Of a stretch of DNA of 6,328 nucleotides, positions 1 through 5,798 are shown piece after piece (the stretch's first letter is position 1; each line of letters opens with the position of its first letter). Source of the stretch: Microcaldota archaeon. Its GTDB lineage: Archaea; Micrarchaeota; Micrarchaeia; Anstonellales; VGKX01. The translations under genes and the position numbers were made by a program. The notes beneath the pieces were generated by a model. That model worked only from the letters and a program-made list of their open reading frames with translations, ran no database searches and was not told the DNA's origin. The stretch covers positions 1 to 6,328 of the forward strand of contig JAKALW010000072.1 in assembly GCA_021823945.1 (NCBI GenBank), in the 5' to 3' direction.

Positions 1-1538
1 TCGTTGGACGCGGAAAGCTCGGAGAGCGCCTCGACCTGCTTCTCGTATTCCTCAAACTGGCGGCGCGTGTATCCCTCTACAGCCTCTATCGTGCCTGTGT
101 GCTCAGCAAGGACCTTTGCGAGGTTTTTCTGGCGCTCTATAGCCTTTGCTGCCTGTTCCATGTCGTCTTCAAGCGCTTTCTTGTACTCCTCTAGGCTGTC
201 CATCTGGGACTCGACTTCCTCAAGCCTTGACACCTGTTCTTCTACAGCAGCGCGCGTGGCCTCTATCCTGCCGTTCGCAGTTTCAATGAGCTTGTCTATG
301 TTTTCATGCGACTTTTTCACGCCCTCAAGCTTCGCATTAGCCTCGGCCGAGGTCCTTTCAAGCTCGTCCATCCTGTCCTGGGACAGGGACTTTATCCCCT
401 CAAGCTCGGAGAGTATGTCCTCAAGCTCTATGCGGGCATTGTCAAGCGCTTTGCGCGCCTCCTCCTCCACTTCCGAGATTTTGGCGTTTTTCTGGTCTAT
501 TCCCTCGACAATCTTGGGAATTCCTGTAGCCTGCTTTTCCAGTTCAAGTATGATTCTCTGCTTTTCAAGCAATTTGTCAGACACTGTCTCAATCTCCGAC
601 TCAAGCTTGCGCTCCACTGGCTCGAGATGCTTCACAAGCAGGTCTGCCTTCTCCTCCTTGAGCGAGTTTATCCTTTCCTCCTGCGTGCGGATTTTTTCCA
701 TCTGGGCTGAAAGCATGTCCGAAAGCGTGATTACCTTTTTCTCGGGCTTTGGCACGGGCGCCTGCCTCTCGGGCATTGCCCTTGGCGCTAGGGAACCGAG
801 TGTCACCTTGGCGCGCTTTGGTTCAATGGCGATTTTATTCGGCATGGCGGGCCGCTCTTTTGCCGCCGCCTTCTTCGCAATTATTTTTGGCATCGCCTTT
901 TTCGCAACCTGCTTCTGCATTGCCTTCCTTGCGGCAGTGCTTTTCCCCATAGGGCGGCTTTTTGCTGTGGGAATGTGTTCTATGTATCGTGAAACCGGGC
1001 TTGGCTCTTCCTGCGTCTCTTCCTCTTCTCCTGATTCCATCACGGGCGCGGCTGGCTCCTGCGCCTTTTCAAGCTTTGCCATTGACTGCCTTATCCTGCC
1101 CTCTATGCTTCTTGCATGCTCAATCTCGTCAAACTGCTTCTCGGCAGGCTGGATTTCCCTTTGAGTTTCCTTTGCCTGGGGAATTGCCTGCTGGCTTGGC
1201 GCTGGCATTTTCACGACTTCCTGCGTCCTCGCCTCGACAACTGACAAGTCAAGCGGACTTGCGCTGACGGATTGTTTTTTTTCTGCCTGGGCTTCCTTGG
1301 ATTCAGGACCAGGCTCGCCCTGCCACATGATGTATTCGCGCATCATGCGGTGGTTGATTTTCACCATCCCCTGCGCCTCAAGCACGCTTGCCCATTTCCT
1401 GACTTCGGATTTTGGCATCTTGAGTTCTGCCGCTATCTCGTCAAGGGATGTATTATGTTTCGCACGCAAAAGCGAGATTATGTTGTCAACGTCTGTGGAT
1501 ATGAGCATGTCTTCCAAGCAAATCACCATTTTGGTCAT
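1..1538 (-). CDS. Winged-helix / Ala-Lys linker / long coiled-coil protein, C-terminus off the window
   Basis: I do not recognise a named family. Reading the minus strand from an ATG at 1538 gives 512 codons with no stop before the left edge, so the gene is 3'-partial. Residues about 10-70 look like a winged helix-turn-helix: the segment SLDEIAAELKMPKSEVRKWA is a typical recognition helix pair, followed by a wing-like VKINHRMMREYIMW. Residues 75-195 are polar, rich in Glu/Gln/Pro and probably disordered. Residues 196-232 are strongly basic and Ala/Lys rich, like histone-H1 tails. From about 270 to the edge the protein is a nearly continuous charged heptad-type coiled coil (many EEL, KLE, EVE steps) with a possible break near 336-342 (ATGIP). 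No signal peptide or membrane segment is visible. The start is uncertain: in-frame ATGs lie at 1538, 1529 and 1508, and a TTG at 1517 sits 5 nt after a GGTGA. It follows rpl10e after a T-rich gap. A DNA-associated structural or segregation-type role is inference only. Confidence 0.85.
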   Translation of the reverse strand, partial: MTKMVICLEDMLISTDVDNIISLLRAKHNTSLDEIAAELKMPKSEVRKWASVLEAQGMVKINHRMMREYIMWQGEPGPESKEAQAEKKQSVSASPLDLSVVEARTQEVVKMPAPSQQAIPQAKETQREIQPAEKQFDEIEHARSIEGRIRQSMAKLEKAQEPAAPVMESGEEEETQEEPSPVSRYIEHIPTAKSRPMGKSTAARKAMQKQVAKKAMPKIIAKKAAAKERPAMPNKIAIEPKRAKVTLGSLAPRAMPERQAPVPKPEKKVITLSDMLSAQMEKIRTQEERINSLKEEKADLLVKHLEPVERKLESEIETVSDKLLEKQRIILELEKQATGIPKIVEGIDQKNAKISEVEEEARKALDNARIELEDILSELEGIKSLSQDRMDELERTSAEANAKLEGVKKSHENIDKLIETANGRIEATRAAVEEQVSRLEEVESQMDSLEEYKKALEDDMEQAAKAIERQKNLAKVLAEHTGTIEAVEGYTRRQFEEYEKQVEALSELSASN

Positions 1539-1570
1539 TGCGCCTGGAAGCCAAACATGCCTTATCCAAA

Positions 1571-1598
1571 AAAAAGGCAGTGGTAAAAAATAAAAAAA
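1571..1598 (-). terminator. T-rich tract after rpl10e, candidate archaeal terminator
   Basis: Just downstream of the rpl10e stop, the minus strand carries two long T runs: a 14-nt stretch of T interrupted once by A (1585-1598), then another T run near 1567-1575. There is no strong hairpin. Archaeal RNA polymerase typically terminates at such oligo-T tracts. The same AT-rich segment could also serve as the promoter of the wHTH/coiled-coil gene, because its TTTATTTT core lies about 50 nt upstream of that start. Confidence 0.55.
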
Positions 1599-1610
1599 TC
1601 CAGGCTAGTT

Positions 1611-2138
1611 TCAGTTCGGTATCTGTGTCTCGGTAATGGCAAAGTCGGAGCCAAGCTTCTTTTTGGCGCGAAGGAACGCCTCAAGGACGTTGGCGCGGTT
1701 CGCCATTGTCGTCTTTATCGAGAAAAGTATCTGGCCCGTCCTCATCCGCGCGCCGCGCGTTGTCGGCCTGCCGAAGGCTTTCCTCATGCCCTTTTGCAGC
1801 CTGTCCGCGCCTGCGCCCGCAATCATCTTGTTTTCCCTGATGACATTGTGCGGGTATGCCCTGACTTTGAAAAAGTATCCGTTCGGGATTAGTTTCTCAA
1901 GGAACTTGTTTGCCGCCTGCCTGCCCGACTCAATCGCGTTGTCCCTGCGCTGCTGGTCAGCTGACGACGTCAAATCGAACTGGATTTCGTATTTTGCCTT
2001 GGGGTCGCCCATGTTGTAGACATTAAGGTTCCTGTGCGGCATTGCCTTCACAAAGGATTTCCTGGGCTTTCTCTTTGAGAACCGAGCCCATGCGGTTTTC
2101 TCAAGCGTTTTGCAAGTTCTTCCTGGCCTTAGACCCAT
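1611..2138 (-). CDS. rpl10e: Large-subunit ribosomal protein L10e (uL16)
   Basis: This 175-residue protein matches archaeal L10e (the uL16 family) along its whole length. It begins MGLRPGRTCKTLEKTAWARF, followed by the basic SKRKPRKSF segment, and carries the family signature around residues 105-126 (ADRLQKGMRKAFGRPTTRGA). As known for the family, uL16 sits near the A-site and peptidyl-transferase region of the 50S subunit and is needed for tRNA positioning. The reading frame could extend to a TTG at 2153, but a clear SD motif GAGGTG (2146-2151) lies 7 nt before the ATG at 2138, and that start gives the canonical N-terminus. Upstream lie a TATA box (2186-2193) and a nested inverted repeat; downstream is a T-rich tract. 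It appears to be transcribed on its own. Length is normal and no key region is missing. Confidence 0.97.
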   Translation of the reverse strand: MGLRPGRTCKTLEKTAWARFSKRKPRKSFVKAMPHRNLNVYNMGDPKAKYEIQFDLTSSADQQRRDNAIESGRQAANKFLEKLIPNGYFFKVRAYPHNVIRENKMIAGAGADRLQKGMRKAFGRPTTRGARMRTGQILFSIKTTMANRANVLEAFLRAKKKLGSDFAITETQIPN

Positions 2139-2145
2139 AATTATG

Positions 2146-2151
2146 CACCTC
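2146..2151 (-). promoter_or_regulatory. Shine-Dalgarno site of rpl10e
   Basis: GAGGTG on the minus strand, 7 nt before the ATG at 2138. It overlaps the alternative upstream TTG (2151-2153), which argues against that TTG as the start. Confidence 0.8.
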
Positions 2152-2185
2152 AAAAATAAGCGGTGCTCCTTTTTGGCTGATAACC

Positions 2186-2193
2186 CTTATAAA
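2186..2193 (-). promoter_or_regulatory. TATA box of rpl10e, proximal promoter
   Basis: TTTATAAG on the minus strand, close to the archaeal TTTATATA consensus. It would place transcription initiation about 25 nt downstream, near 2163, giving a leader of roughly 25 nt that still contains the SD site. The position where the TFB-recognition element should lie is occupied by the AGGTCAA arm of the adjacent inverted repeat. Confidence 0.65.
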
Positions 2194-2230
2194 TTGACCT
2201 CCCACAGGACGAATGTTCGTCCAAGGTCAA
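2194..2230. repeat. Nested inverted repeat upstream of rpl10e (operator or RNA hairpin)
   Basis: The inner element at 2207-2222 is GGACGAA-TG-TTCGTCC, two perfect 7-bp arms around a 2-nt centre. It is enclosed by outer arms TTGACCT (2194-2200) and AGGTCAA (2224-2230), also perfect 7-bp complements. The spacers between inner and outer arms are unequal: 6 nt (2201-2206) and 1 nt (2223). The outer arm abuts the proximal TATA box. As DNA it could be a binding site for a dimeric regulator that occludes TFB/TBP. As RNA from the distal promoter it would form a bulged hairpin with an ACAU-type loop. Neither reading can be proved from sequence alone. Confidence 0.75.
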
Positions 2231-2267
2231 AGTTCTCAAGCCTAGTTGTAAAATAAGGCAATTTAGG

Positions 2268-2275
2268 TATATAAA
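2268..2275 (-). promoter_or_regulatory. Second, distal TATA-like box upstream of rpl10e
   Basis: TTTATATA on the minus strand is an exact match to the archaeal TATA consensus, inside an AT-rich block (2261-2280). Initiation would be expected near 2245, so the transcript would include the whole nested inverted repeat ahead of rpl10e or a short RNA. The box is nearly symmetric (TATATAAATATA on the plus strand), so its orientation is not certain, but no plus-strand gene follows it. Confidence 0.45.
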
Positions 2276-2316
2276 TATATGTTTGTGCCCACAGATGCCG
2301 CCCTGATTTCTCATGG

Positions 2317-2943
2317 CTATGCCCGGTATTTCCCGGTTTTTTGCTCTCCAATCCCCAATGCCTTCTCTACGCCCTTGACAGCCCTGGTTTTCGCAAGCAT
2401 GGGCCCTATCTTGAAATAGAAGAAGGTGAACGTGATTGACATGAAAATCGAGAATGCCCTTACAAGCCCGATTTGGGACAGTGGTATGATGCTCGGGTAA
2501 TCAGTCATCACGCCAAGGTAATAATTGGCGGCATCATTTGCAAGGAAAAACACGAGAACAGCCGCAAGGTGCATTTTCGAGGGTTTCCTCGGCATCATTG
2601 CAAGCGCGAGGAAGACCATTGCCATGTGCGGGATTATGTATAGCGCCACTGATTCCGGAAGTATTTTCTGGTTAAGATAGTACGCCGGGTACAGCAACAT
2701 GACAAAAACAGTCCAAATCCCGAATTTCGCAACGTAGACTGATGAAAGCAGTTTCATGAACTCGTTTTTCTGGAAATAAAATATGGTCACGAGCGCGGCG
2801 AGTATTGCAAGCGGGCTGTTCGGGAGGAATATCCAAAGCAGCGGGCTCCTGTAACTGAAAAAGGGCGAGTAAAAGTAAAACCCGAAGCAAATCGCTATCG
2901 CAAGTATGAGAAACAGGATTTTCCTCAGCACGCCGGAATCCAT
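2317..2943 (-). CDS. DUF1405-like (YpjA-type) multi-pass membrane protein
   Basis: This is a 208-residue integral membrane protein with about six hydrophobic segments (roughly residues 7-25, 44-58, 68-90, 99-117, 125-143 and 154-176) and a basic cytoplasmic-looking tail. Several motifs recall the DUF1405/COG4347 family of Bacillus YpjA and archaeal relatives: LPNSPLAILA after the first helix, KFGIWTVFVMLLY, IIPHMAMVFLALAM, and the NDAANYYLGVMTDYP motif. The family has no established biochemical function that I can state. The start is uncertain. The frame opens at an ATG at 3033 that overlaps the upstream acyltransferase stop as ATGA, adding 30 residues. I prefer the ATG at 2943 because the extension is polar, uses codons unlike the rest of the gene (TTA, CGT, CAT, CAA) and the shorter form begins right before the first helix. 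No SD is obvious for either start. It may be the last gene of a pcn-acyltransferase-membrane protein transcript. Confidence 0.8.
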   Translation of the reverse strand: MDSGVLRKILFLILAIAICFGFYFYSPFFSYRSPLLWIFLPNSPLAILAALVTIFYFQKNEFMKLLSSVYVAKFGIWTVFVMLLYPAYYLNQKILPESVALYIIPHMAMVFLALAMMPRKPSKMHLAAVLVFFLANDAANYYLGVMTDYPSIIPLSQIGLVRAFSIFMSITFTFFYFKIGPMLAKTRAVKGVEKALGIGEQKTGKYRA

Positions 2944-3029
2944 ATGAATCAAAACCCAGATTGCGCTTTCTAATATCTCACGGCGCTTGCCAAATCCTTG
3001 CCGGCAATTGAACCATGACATATTTTGCA

Positions 3030-3500
3030 TCATTCAATCCTGTGCGCCATGACGAACGTCTTTCCATCTGGCACGTCGCATGAGACAGTGCTCCCCGCGC
3101 CTATTTTCGCGCCCTTGCCTATCCTCACGCCCGCAAGTATTGTCGCATTCGCCCCCACCATCGCATTGTCGCCAATCACAACTTCGCCTGTCTTGTAGCA
3201 GTCGGTGAGGAACTCATGTGCAAGTATCGTGGCGCCATAGCCGATTATCGCGTTGTCGCCGATGGTTATGAGTTCGGGGTAGAAAAAATCAATCGTGACA
3301 TTTGGCGCTATTGCAGCGTTCTTCCCTACCTTCATGCCCGTGAACCTGTATATGCTGTTTTTCAGGCCCAGATGCGGCACGCATTTGCAAAATTCCAGCA
3401 CGCAGAAATGCGCCATGACCTTAACAGGATTGACAGCGCGGTGCCAGTCCCAAAGCGTGTTGCTTGAAGAAAAAGGAGGATGGGTCGTGAGCCTGCGCAT
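3030..3500 (-). CDS. Left-handed beta-helix (hexapeptide repeat) acyltransferase
   Basis: This 156-residue protein carries the imperfect [LIV]-G-x4 hexapeptide repeats of the LbetaH acyltransferase superfamily: VGKNAAIAPNVTI (58-70), ITIGDNAIIGYGATI (78-92), VVIGDNAMVGANATILAGVRIGKGAKIGAGSTV (107-139). The loop ILAHEFL, His95, interrupts the helix where such enzymes place a catalytic histidine. Its N-terminal segment (RRLTTHPP, NTLWDWHRAVNPVKV, RFTGMKVGK) resembles archaeal and bacterial maltose/galactoside O-acetyltransferase-like proteins that precede the helix with a short helical cap. The acceptor is unknown; sugar, envelope or lipid-head-group O-acetylation is inference. The ATG at 3500 is chosen because GGTGG (3506-3510) lies 5 nt before it; a GTG at 3509 falls inside that SD. 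It begins 27 nt after the pcn stop, so the two are probably co-transcribed. Its stop overlaps an ATG of the downstream membrane-protein frame. Confidence 0.9.
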   Translation of the reverse strand: MRRLTTHPPFSSSNTLWDWHRAVNPVKVMAHFCVLEFCKCVPHLGLKNSIYRFTGMKVGKNAAIAPNVTIDFFYPELITIGDNAIIGYGATILAHEFLTDCYKTGEVVIGDNAMVGANATILAGVRIGKGAKIGAGSTVSCDVPDGKTFVMAHRIE

Positions 3501-3527
3501 GATTGCCACCGCCCACTAACCCGCTGT

Positions 3528-4274
3528 CTAGTCAGTGTCAATCCTTGGCGCGAGGTAATACACTACCTTTGCCTGGGCTACCTCGTATTCGATTTTCACC
3601 GGGGCATTTGACTTGAGGTTTATCTTCAATGGCAATGCGTCAGGGCACGCCTTTGTGATGTCCTCCAAGTACTTGAGCGGGAATGTAGCGCGCGCAGGCG
3701 CCTTGACATCTAGCTGGATTGCCGACTCGGGCGTCTTCTCGCTTTCAGTCTTCAGCTCCGAGCTGTCGCCCTTCACGTCCACGAAGAATCCGCCCTGGTT
3801 CGCCTCGAGCGTCACGTGCGTTGATACGAGGGCCGCGTCTTTTAAGAGGTCCTTGAACTCGCCTGCGAGGATTGTGACCTGCGCGTCAGGGACAATGTTT
3901 GGCTCGCGGGACGCGCCGCCCGCAAGGTCTATCATCGGGACCTTGAAAGTCCTTTTCTTTCCGTTTGACGCGAATTTGAGGAGGACTTTGTTGTCTTCGT
4001 CTGAAATTCCAAGCTGCTCGCCGTCGCGGGTCCTGCCCAGGATTTTTGAGAGGTTGGTGAAGTTCAATCCGACCTTGCTTGTGGCCTTGGCGTCGAACTG
4101 GACAAATGCCGATTTTGGCATGCTAAAGGATACCATGGCGATTTGCGACGGGTCCATCGCCCTAAGCGACAATCCGTCACCCGTTATCTCGAACTGGCCC
4201 TCATCAATAAGGTTGACAATCGCGTCAACTGCGGCCTTCCAGTCTTTGGCGTTTTCAACCAGGAATGAGAACAT
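3528..4274 (-). CDS. pcn: DNA polymerase sliding clamp PCNA
   Basis: This 248-residue protein is full-length archaeal PCNA. In the family, three subunits form a ring around DNA that tethers polymerase B/D, FEN1, ligase and other PIP-box partners. Recognisable parts are the N-terminal MFSFLVENAKDWKAAVDAIV, the conserved LRAMDPSQIAMVSFSMPKSAF (37-57), the interdomain connecting loop around 115-130 (IDLAGGASREPNI), the second domain with TFPLKYLEDITKA (197-209), and the C-terminal VVYYLAPRIDTD. Basic residues on the inner helices (e.g. K13, K77) fit DNA contact. The frame opens further upstream at a TTG (4301), but GGGAGGTT (4281-4288) lies 6 nt before the ATG at 4274 and that start gives the usual N-terminus. 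It is preceded by an 89-nt gap with an AT-rich candidate promoter and followed after 27 nt by the acyltransferase. Only one clamp gene is visible here, so whether the ring is homo- or heterotrimeric cannot be told. Confidence 0.97.
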   Translation of the reverse strand: MFSFLVENAKDWKAAVDAIVNLIDEGQFEITGDGLSLRAMDPSQIAMVSFSMPKSAFVQFDAKATSKVGLNFTNLSKILGRTRDGEQLGISDEDNKVLLKFASNGKKRTFKVPMIDLAGGASREPNIVPDAQVTILAGEFKDLLKDAALVSTHVTLEANQGGFFVDVKGDSSELKTESEKTPESAIQLDVKAPARATFPLKYLEDITKACPDALPLKINLKSNAPVKIEYEVAQAKVVYYLAPRIDTD

Positions 4275-4280
4275 ACTAAC

Positions 4281-4288
4281 AACCTCCC
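4281..4288 (-). promoter_or_regulatory. Shine-Dalgarno site of pcn
   Basis: GGGAGGTT on the minus strand, 6 nt before the ATG at 4274. It fixes the start against the upstream TTG at 4301. Confidence 0.8.
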
Positions 4289-4306
4289 AACAATATATCA
4301 ACGGAA

Positions 4307-4318
4307 TTTATTATTAAA
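4307..4318 (-). promoter_or_regulatory. Candidate TATA-like element for pcn
   Basis: The minus strand reads TTTAATAATAAA, the most AT-rich block of the 89-nt gap between the signal peptidase stop and pcn. Initiation about 26 nt downstream would fall near 4288, giving a very short leader that just includes the SD. The match to the archaeal consensus is only moderate. Confidence 0.4.
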
Positions 4319-4363
4319 CTATCATGAAATCGGAAATATCAGGAAATGGAAAGGGCTGGGCAA

Positions 4364-5428
4364 CTACTGGCTCGCATATTTCGTGAATATCATGTTGCAG
4401 CCTTCCGGCTCTGTGAAGAAAAGGGATATGAAGAGCTTAGGGTAGCCAAGGTATGGCACCCTGCCGATGACTTTGCCCTTGAACTGCGCCGAGGTGGCAG
4501 GCGTGTTCCCTGTATTCTTGAGATGCGGCACAATCGTGTCATAGTAATATGCCTGGATGTCGAATATGGCGTTGTTGTCGCCTTTTGTCATGTAGATTGA
4601 GCGCGTGGGGGTATTGACTGTCAGGATGTCCCTGTGTATTATGTCCCCTCCGCCTGTGGTGTATGAGTATAATTCGCCAGTCTTCGTGCCATAGACCACT
4701 ACGTCGTTTTTCAGGTTGGTGTTGTATGCCTGCCCATTGTATTCCACCCCGTCCACGCACGGCTCAGTGTACTGCTTCGGGTCGTTTTGGAATGTCCTGG
4801 GGCACTTCGCGTACCTGAAAGTGAAATTCCCGCGCGTCTCGTAATACAATTCAGGGGTGCTCTTGAACCCGTCGCAGATTGGCTCCGCGTGGTAGAGCAG
4901 GCTTGTGCAGTATGAGTATATGGAGCCATTGACCTGCAAAGTCCCGTTTGGGTAATGGACTACTGGCTCGGAAAAAAGCGCATTTGCGTCCGCGTCACTT
5001 ATGTTTATCTGGGGCGCATTGACAGCGCCGCCCTGCAAAAGCACGAGGTCGCCCCTCTCAAGGTGGGGGAGCATAGAGCATGACACTATGGCGTTTATCG
5101 GCGACGGGGTGCCAAGGAGGAATCCCGCGCCGTACCAGACGACAAGGGCTATGAGTATGGCTATTGCTATCTCCTTTATCTCGTTTTTCCAGCCCGTCTC
5201 CCTGACTCCGACTGCGGTCTCAACCACGACCGCGCCCACTATCCCTAGCGCCACGAAAAAGCCGAACACCGGTATCTTGGTTATGAGGAAAAGCGCGAAT
5301 GCGACAACTGCCAGGATTAGGAACGCGTTTGTCTTGTACGCGTCCTGCGCCATTGTGGACAGGGAATGCTTTATCTGGGCAATCCTGCCTGTCTTCGGGT
5401 TTATAGGCGCGGGGGTTTTTGTGTCCAA
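4364..5428 (-). CDS. Archaeal signal peptidase I (S26B, Sec11-like) with large luminal insertion
   Basis: This 354-residue membrane protease is predicted to remove signal peptides from secreted proteins at the outer face of the membrane. Three hydrophobic segments lie at about 34-50, 53-73 and 84-105, followed directly by the catalytic box IVSCSMLPHLERGDLVLL with nucleophile Ser118. The second box GDIIHRDI supplies His265, which replaces the bacterial Lys and marks the archaeal/ER type. A third, MTKGDNN, supplies Asp284; the tail has KVIGRVPYLGYPKLFI. Ser118 and His265 are about 147 residues apart, far more than the roughly 40 in yeast Sec11, while the 19-residue His-Asp spacing is normal. 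The extra segment (about 134-245) has four cysteines (174, 185, 209, 224) and four N-glycosylation sequons (142, 161, 167, 201). The TTG start is chosen because AAGGGAT precedes it with 7-nt spacing; the next in-frame ATG (5353) would remove 25 polar residues and leave the helices intact. It is not certain whether it shares a transcript with rpoL, since a T-rich tract lies between them. Confidence 0.92.
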   Translation of the reverse strand: MDTKTPAPINPKTGRIAQIKHSLSTMAQDAYKTNAFLILAVVAFALFLITKIPVFGFFVALGIVGAVVVETAVGVRETGWKNEIKEIAIAILIALVVWYGAGFLLGTPSPINAIVSCSMLPHLERGDLVLLQGGAVNAPQINISDADANALFSEPVVHYPNGTLQVNGSIYSYCTSLLYHAEPICDGFKSTPELYYETRGNFTFRYAKCPRTFQNDPKQYTEPCVDGVEYNGQAYNTNLKNDVVVYGTKTGELYSYTTGGGDIIHRDILTVNTPTRSIYMTKGDNNAIFDIQAYYYDTIVPHLKNTGNTPATSAQFKGKVIGRVPYLGYPKLFISLFFTEPEGCNMIFTKYASQ

Positions 5429-5433
5429 AATAT

Positions 5434-5440
5434 ATCCCTT
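5434..5440 (-). promoter_or_regulatory. Shine-Dalgarno-like site of the signal peptidase
   Basis: AAGGGAT on the minus strand; the last G is 7 nt before a TTG codon at 5428. It supports TTG initiation, since no ATG is available in frame upstream. Confidence 0.55.
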
Positions 5441-5472
5441 GATTGGAAAAGATTCTATCTGGAATTATTCTG

Positions 5473-5499
5473 AAAAAATGGAAAATGAAAAAAGGGAAA
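5473..5499 (-). terminator. T-rich tract after rpoL, candidate terminator
   Basis: Six nt downstream of the rpoL stop, the minus strand has three T runs (TTTCCC, TTTTTT, then TTTTCC and TTTTTT) without a strong stem. This is typical of archaeal intrinsic termination signals and suggests that the csl4-rpoL transcript at least partly ends here. Confidence 0.5.
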
Positions 5500-5504
5500 G
5501 GCGC

Positions 5505-5798
5505 CTACTGCTTCGCCTTTTTCTTGTGGCCCGAAGTCTCGAACTCCTCTTTGAGCTCCTTGGCGCGCTTTGCCAGCTCCTTTGCCGCGGACTTCACGAC
5601 CGCAAGCGCGTTTTTGGATTTTGTCCTGACAATGAGTATCGGGTTTGCGATTTGAGGGTGCGGCATCTTGTATGCCGCGAACTCTACGTCGTCGTCCTGG
5701 AGTATTATCTCGCGCAGGGCGTTTGGGAGGCTGTGGTCCTCGCCGACAATCTCTATTTCCACGTAATGGGTTTCCTTAGCAAGGAAATTCAGTTTCAT
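5505..5798 (-). CDS. rpoL: DNA-directed RNA polymerase subunit L (Rpo11)
   Basis: This 97-residue protein is the archaeal counterpart of eukaryotic Rpb11 and of the bacterial alpha N-terminal domain. In the family it pairs with subunit D to form the assembly platform of RNA polymerase. The diagnostic motif is HSLPNALREIILQDDDVEFAAYKMPHP (residues 22-48), followed by ANPILIVRTK (51-60) and a lysine-rich amphipathic C-terminal helix (KSAAKELAKRAKELKEEF). The length is normal apart from a short basic tail (HKKKAKQ). The ATG at 5798 overlaps the csl4 stop as ATGA and is preceded by GGGGTGG (5805-5811) with 6-nt spacing, so translational coupling to csl4 is likely. The same frame stays open upstream to 6254, but that extension is an out-of-frame reading of csl4. 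The csl4-rpoL pairing is known from other archaeal genomes. Confidence 0.96.
   Translation of the reverse strand: MKLNFLAKETHYVEIEIVGEDHSLPNALREIILQDDDVEFAAYKMPHPQIANPILIVRTKSKNALAVVKSAAKELAKRAKELKEEFETSGHKKKAKQ

Noticed and set aside
4..1164. Plus-strand open frame of 386 codons, Ser/Phe rich
   Set aside because: It lies exactly antisense to the wHTH/coiled-coil gene. Its Ser/Leu/Phe-rich composition is what the complement of Glu/Lys/Ala coiled-coil codons gives, and it has no recognisable domain.
1535..1558. Seven-codon upstream ORF (MFGFQAQ) whose TGA overlaps the ATG at 1538
   Set aside because: It is too short to separate from chance; there is no well-placed SD, and the start of the following gene is itself uncertain.
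2281..2316. Possible hairpin after the DUF1405-like gene (GGGCGG / GGGCAC region)
   Set aside because: I could not find complementary arms longer than 4 bp, so neither a terminator nor an RNA element is supported.
3613..4317. Plus-strand open frame of 234 codons
   Set aside because: It is the antisense of PCNA, which is unambiguous on the other strand.
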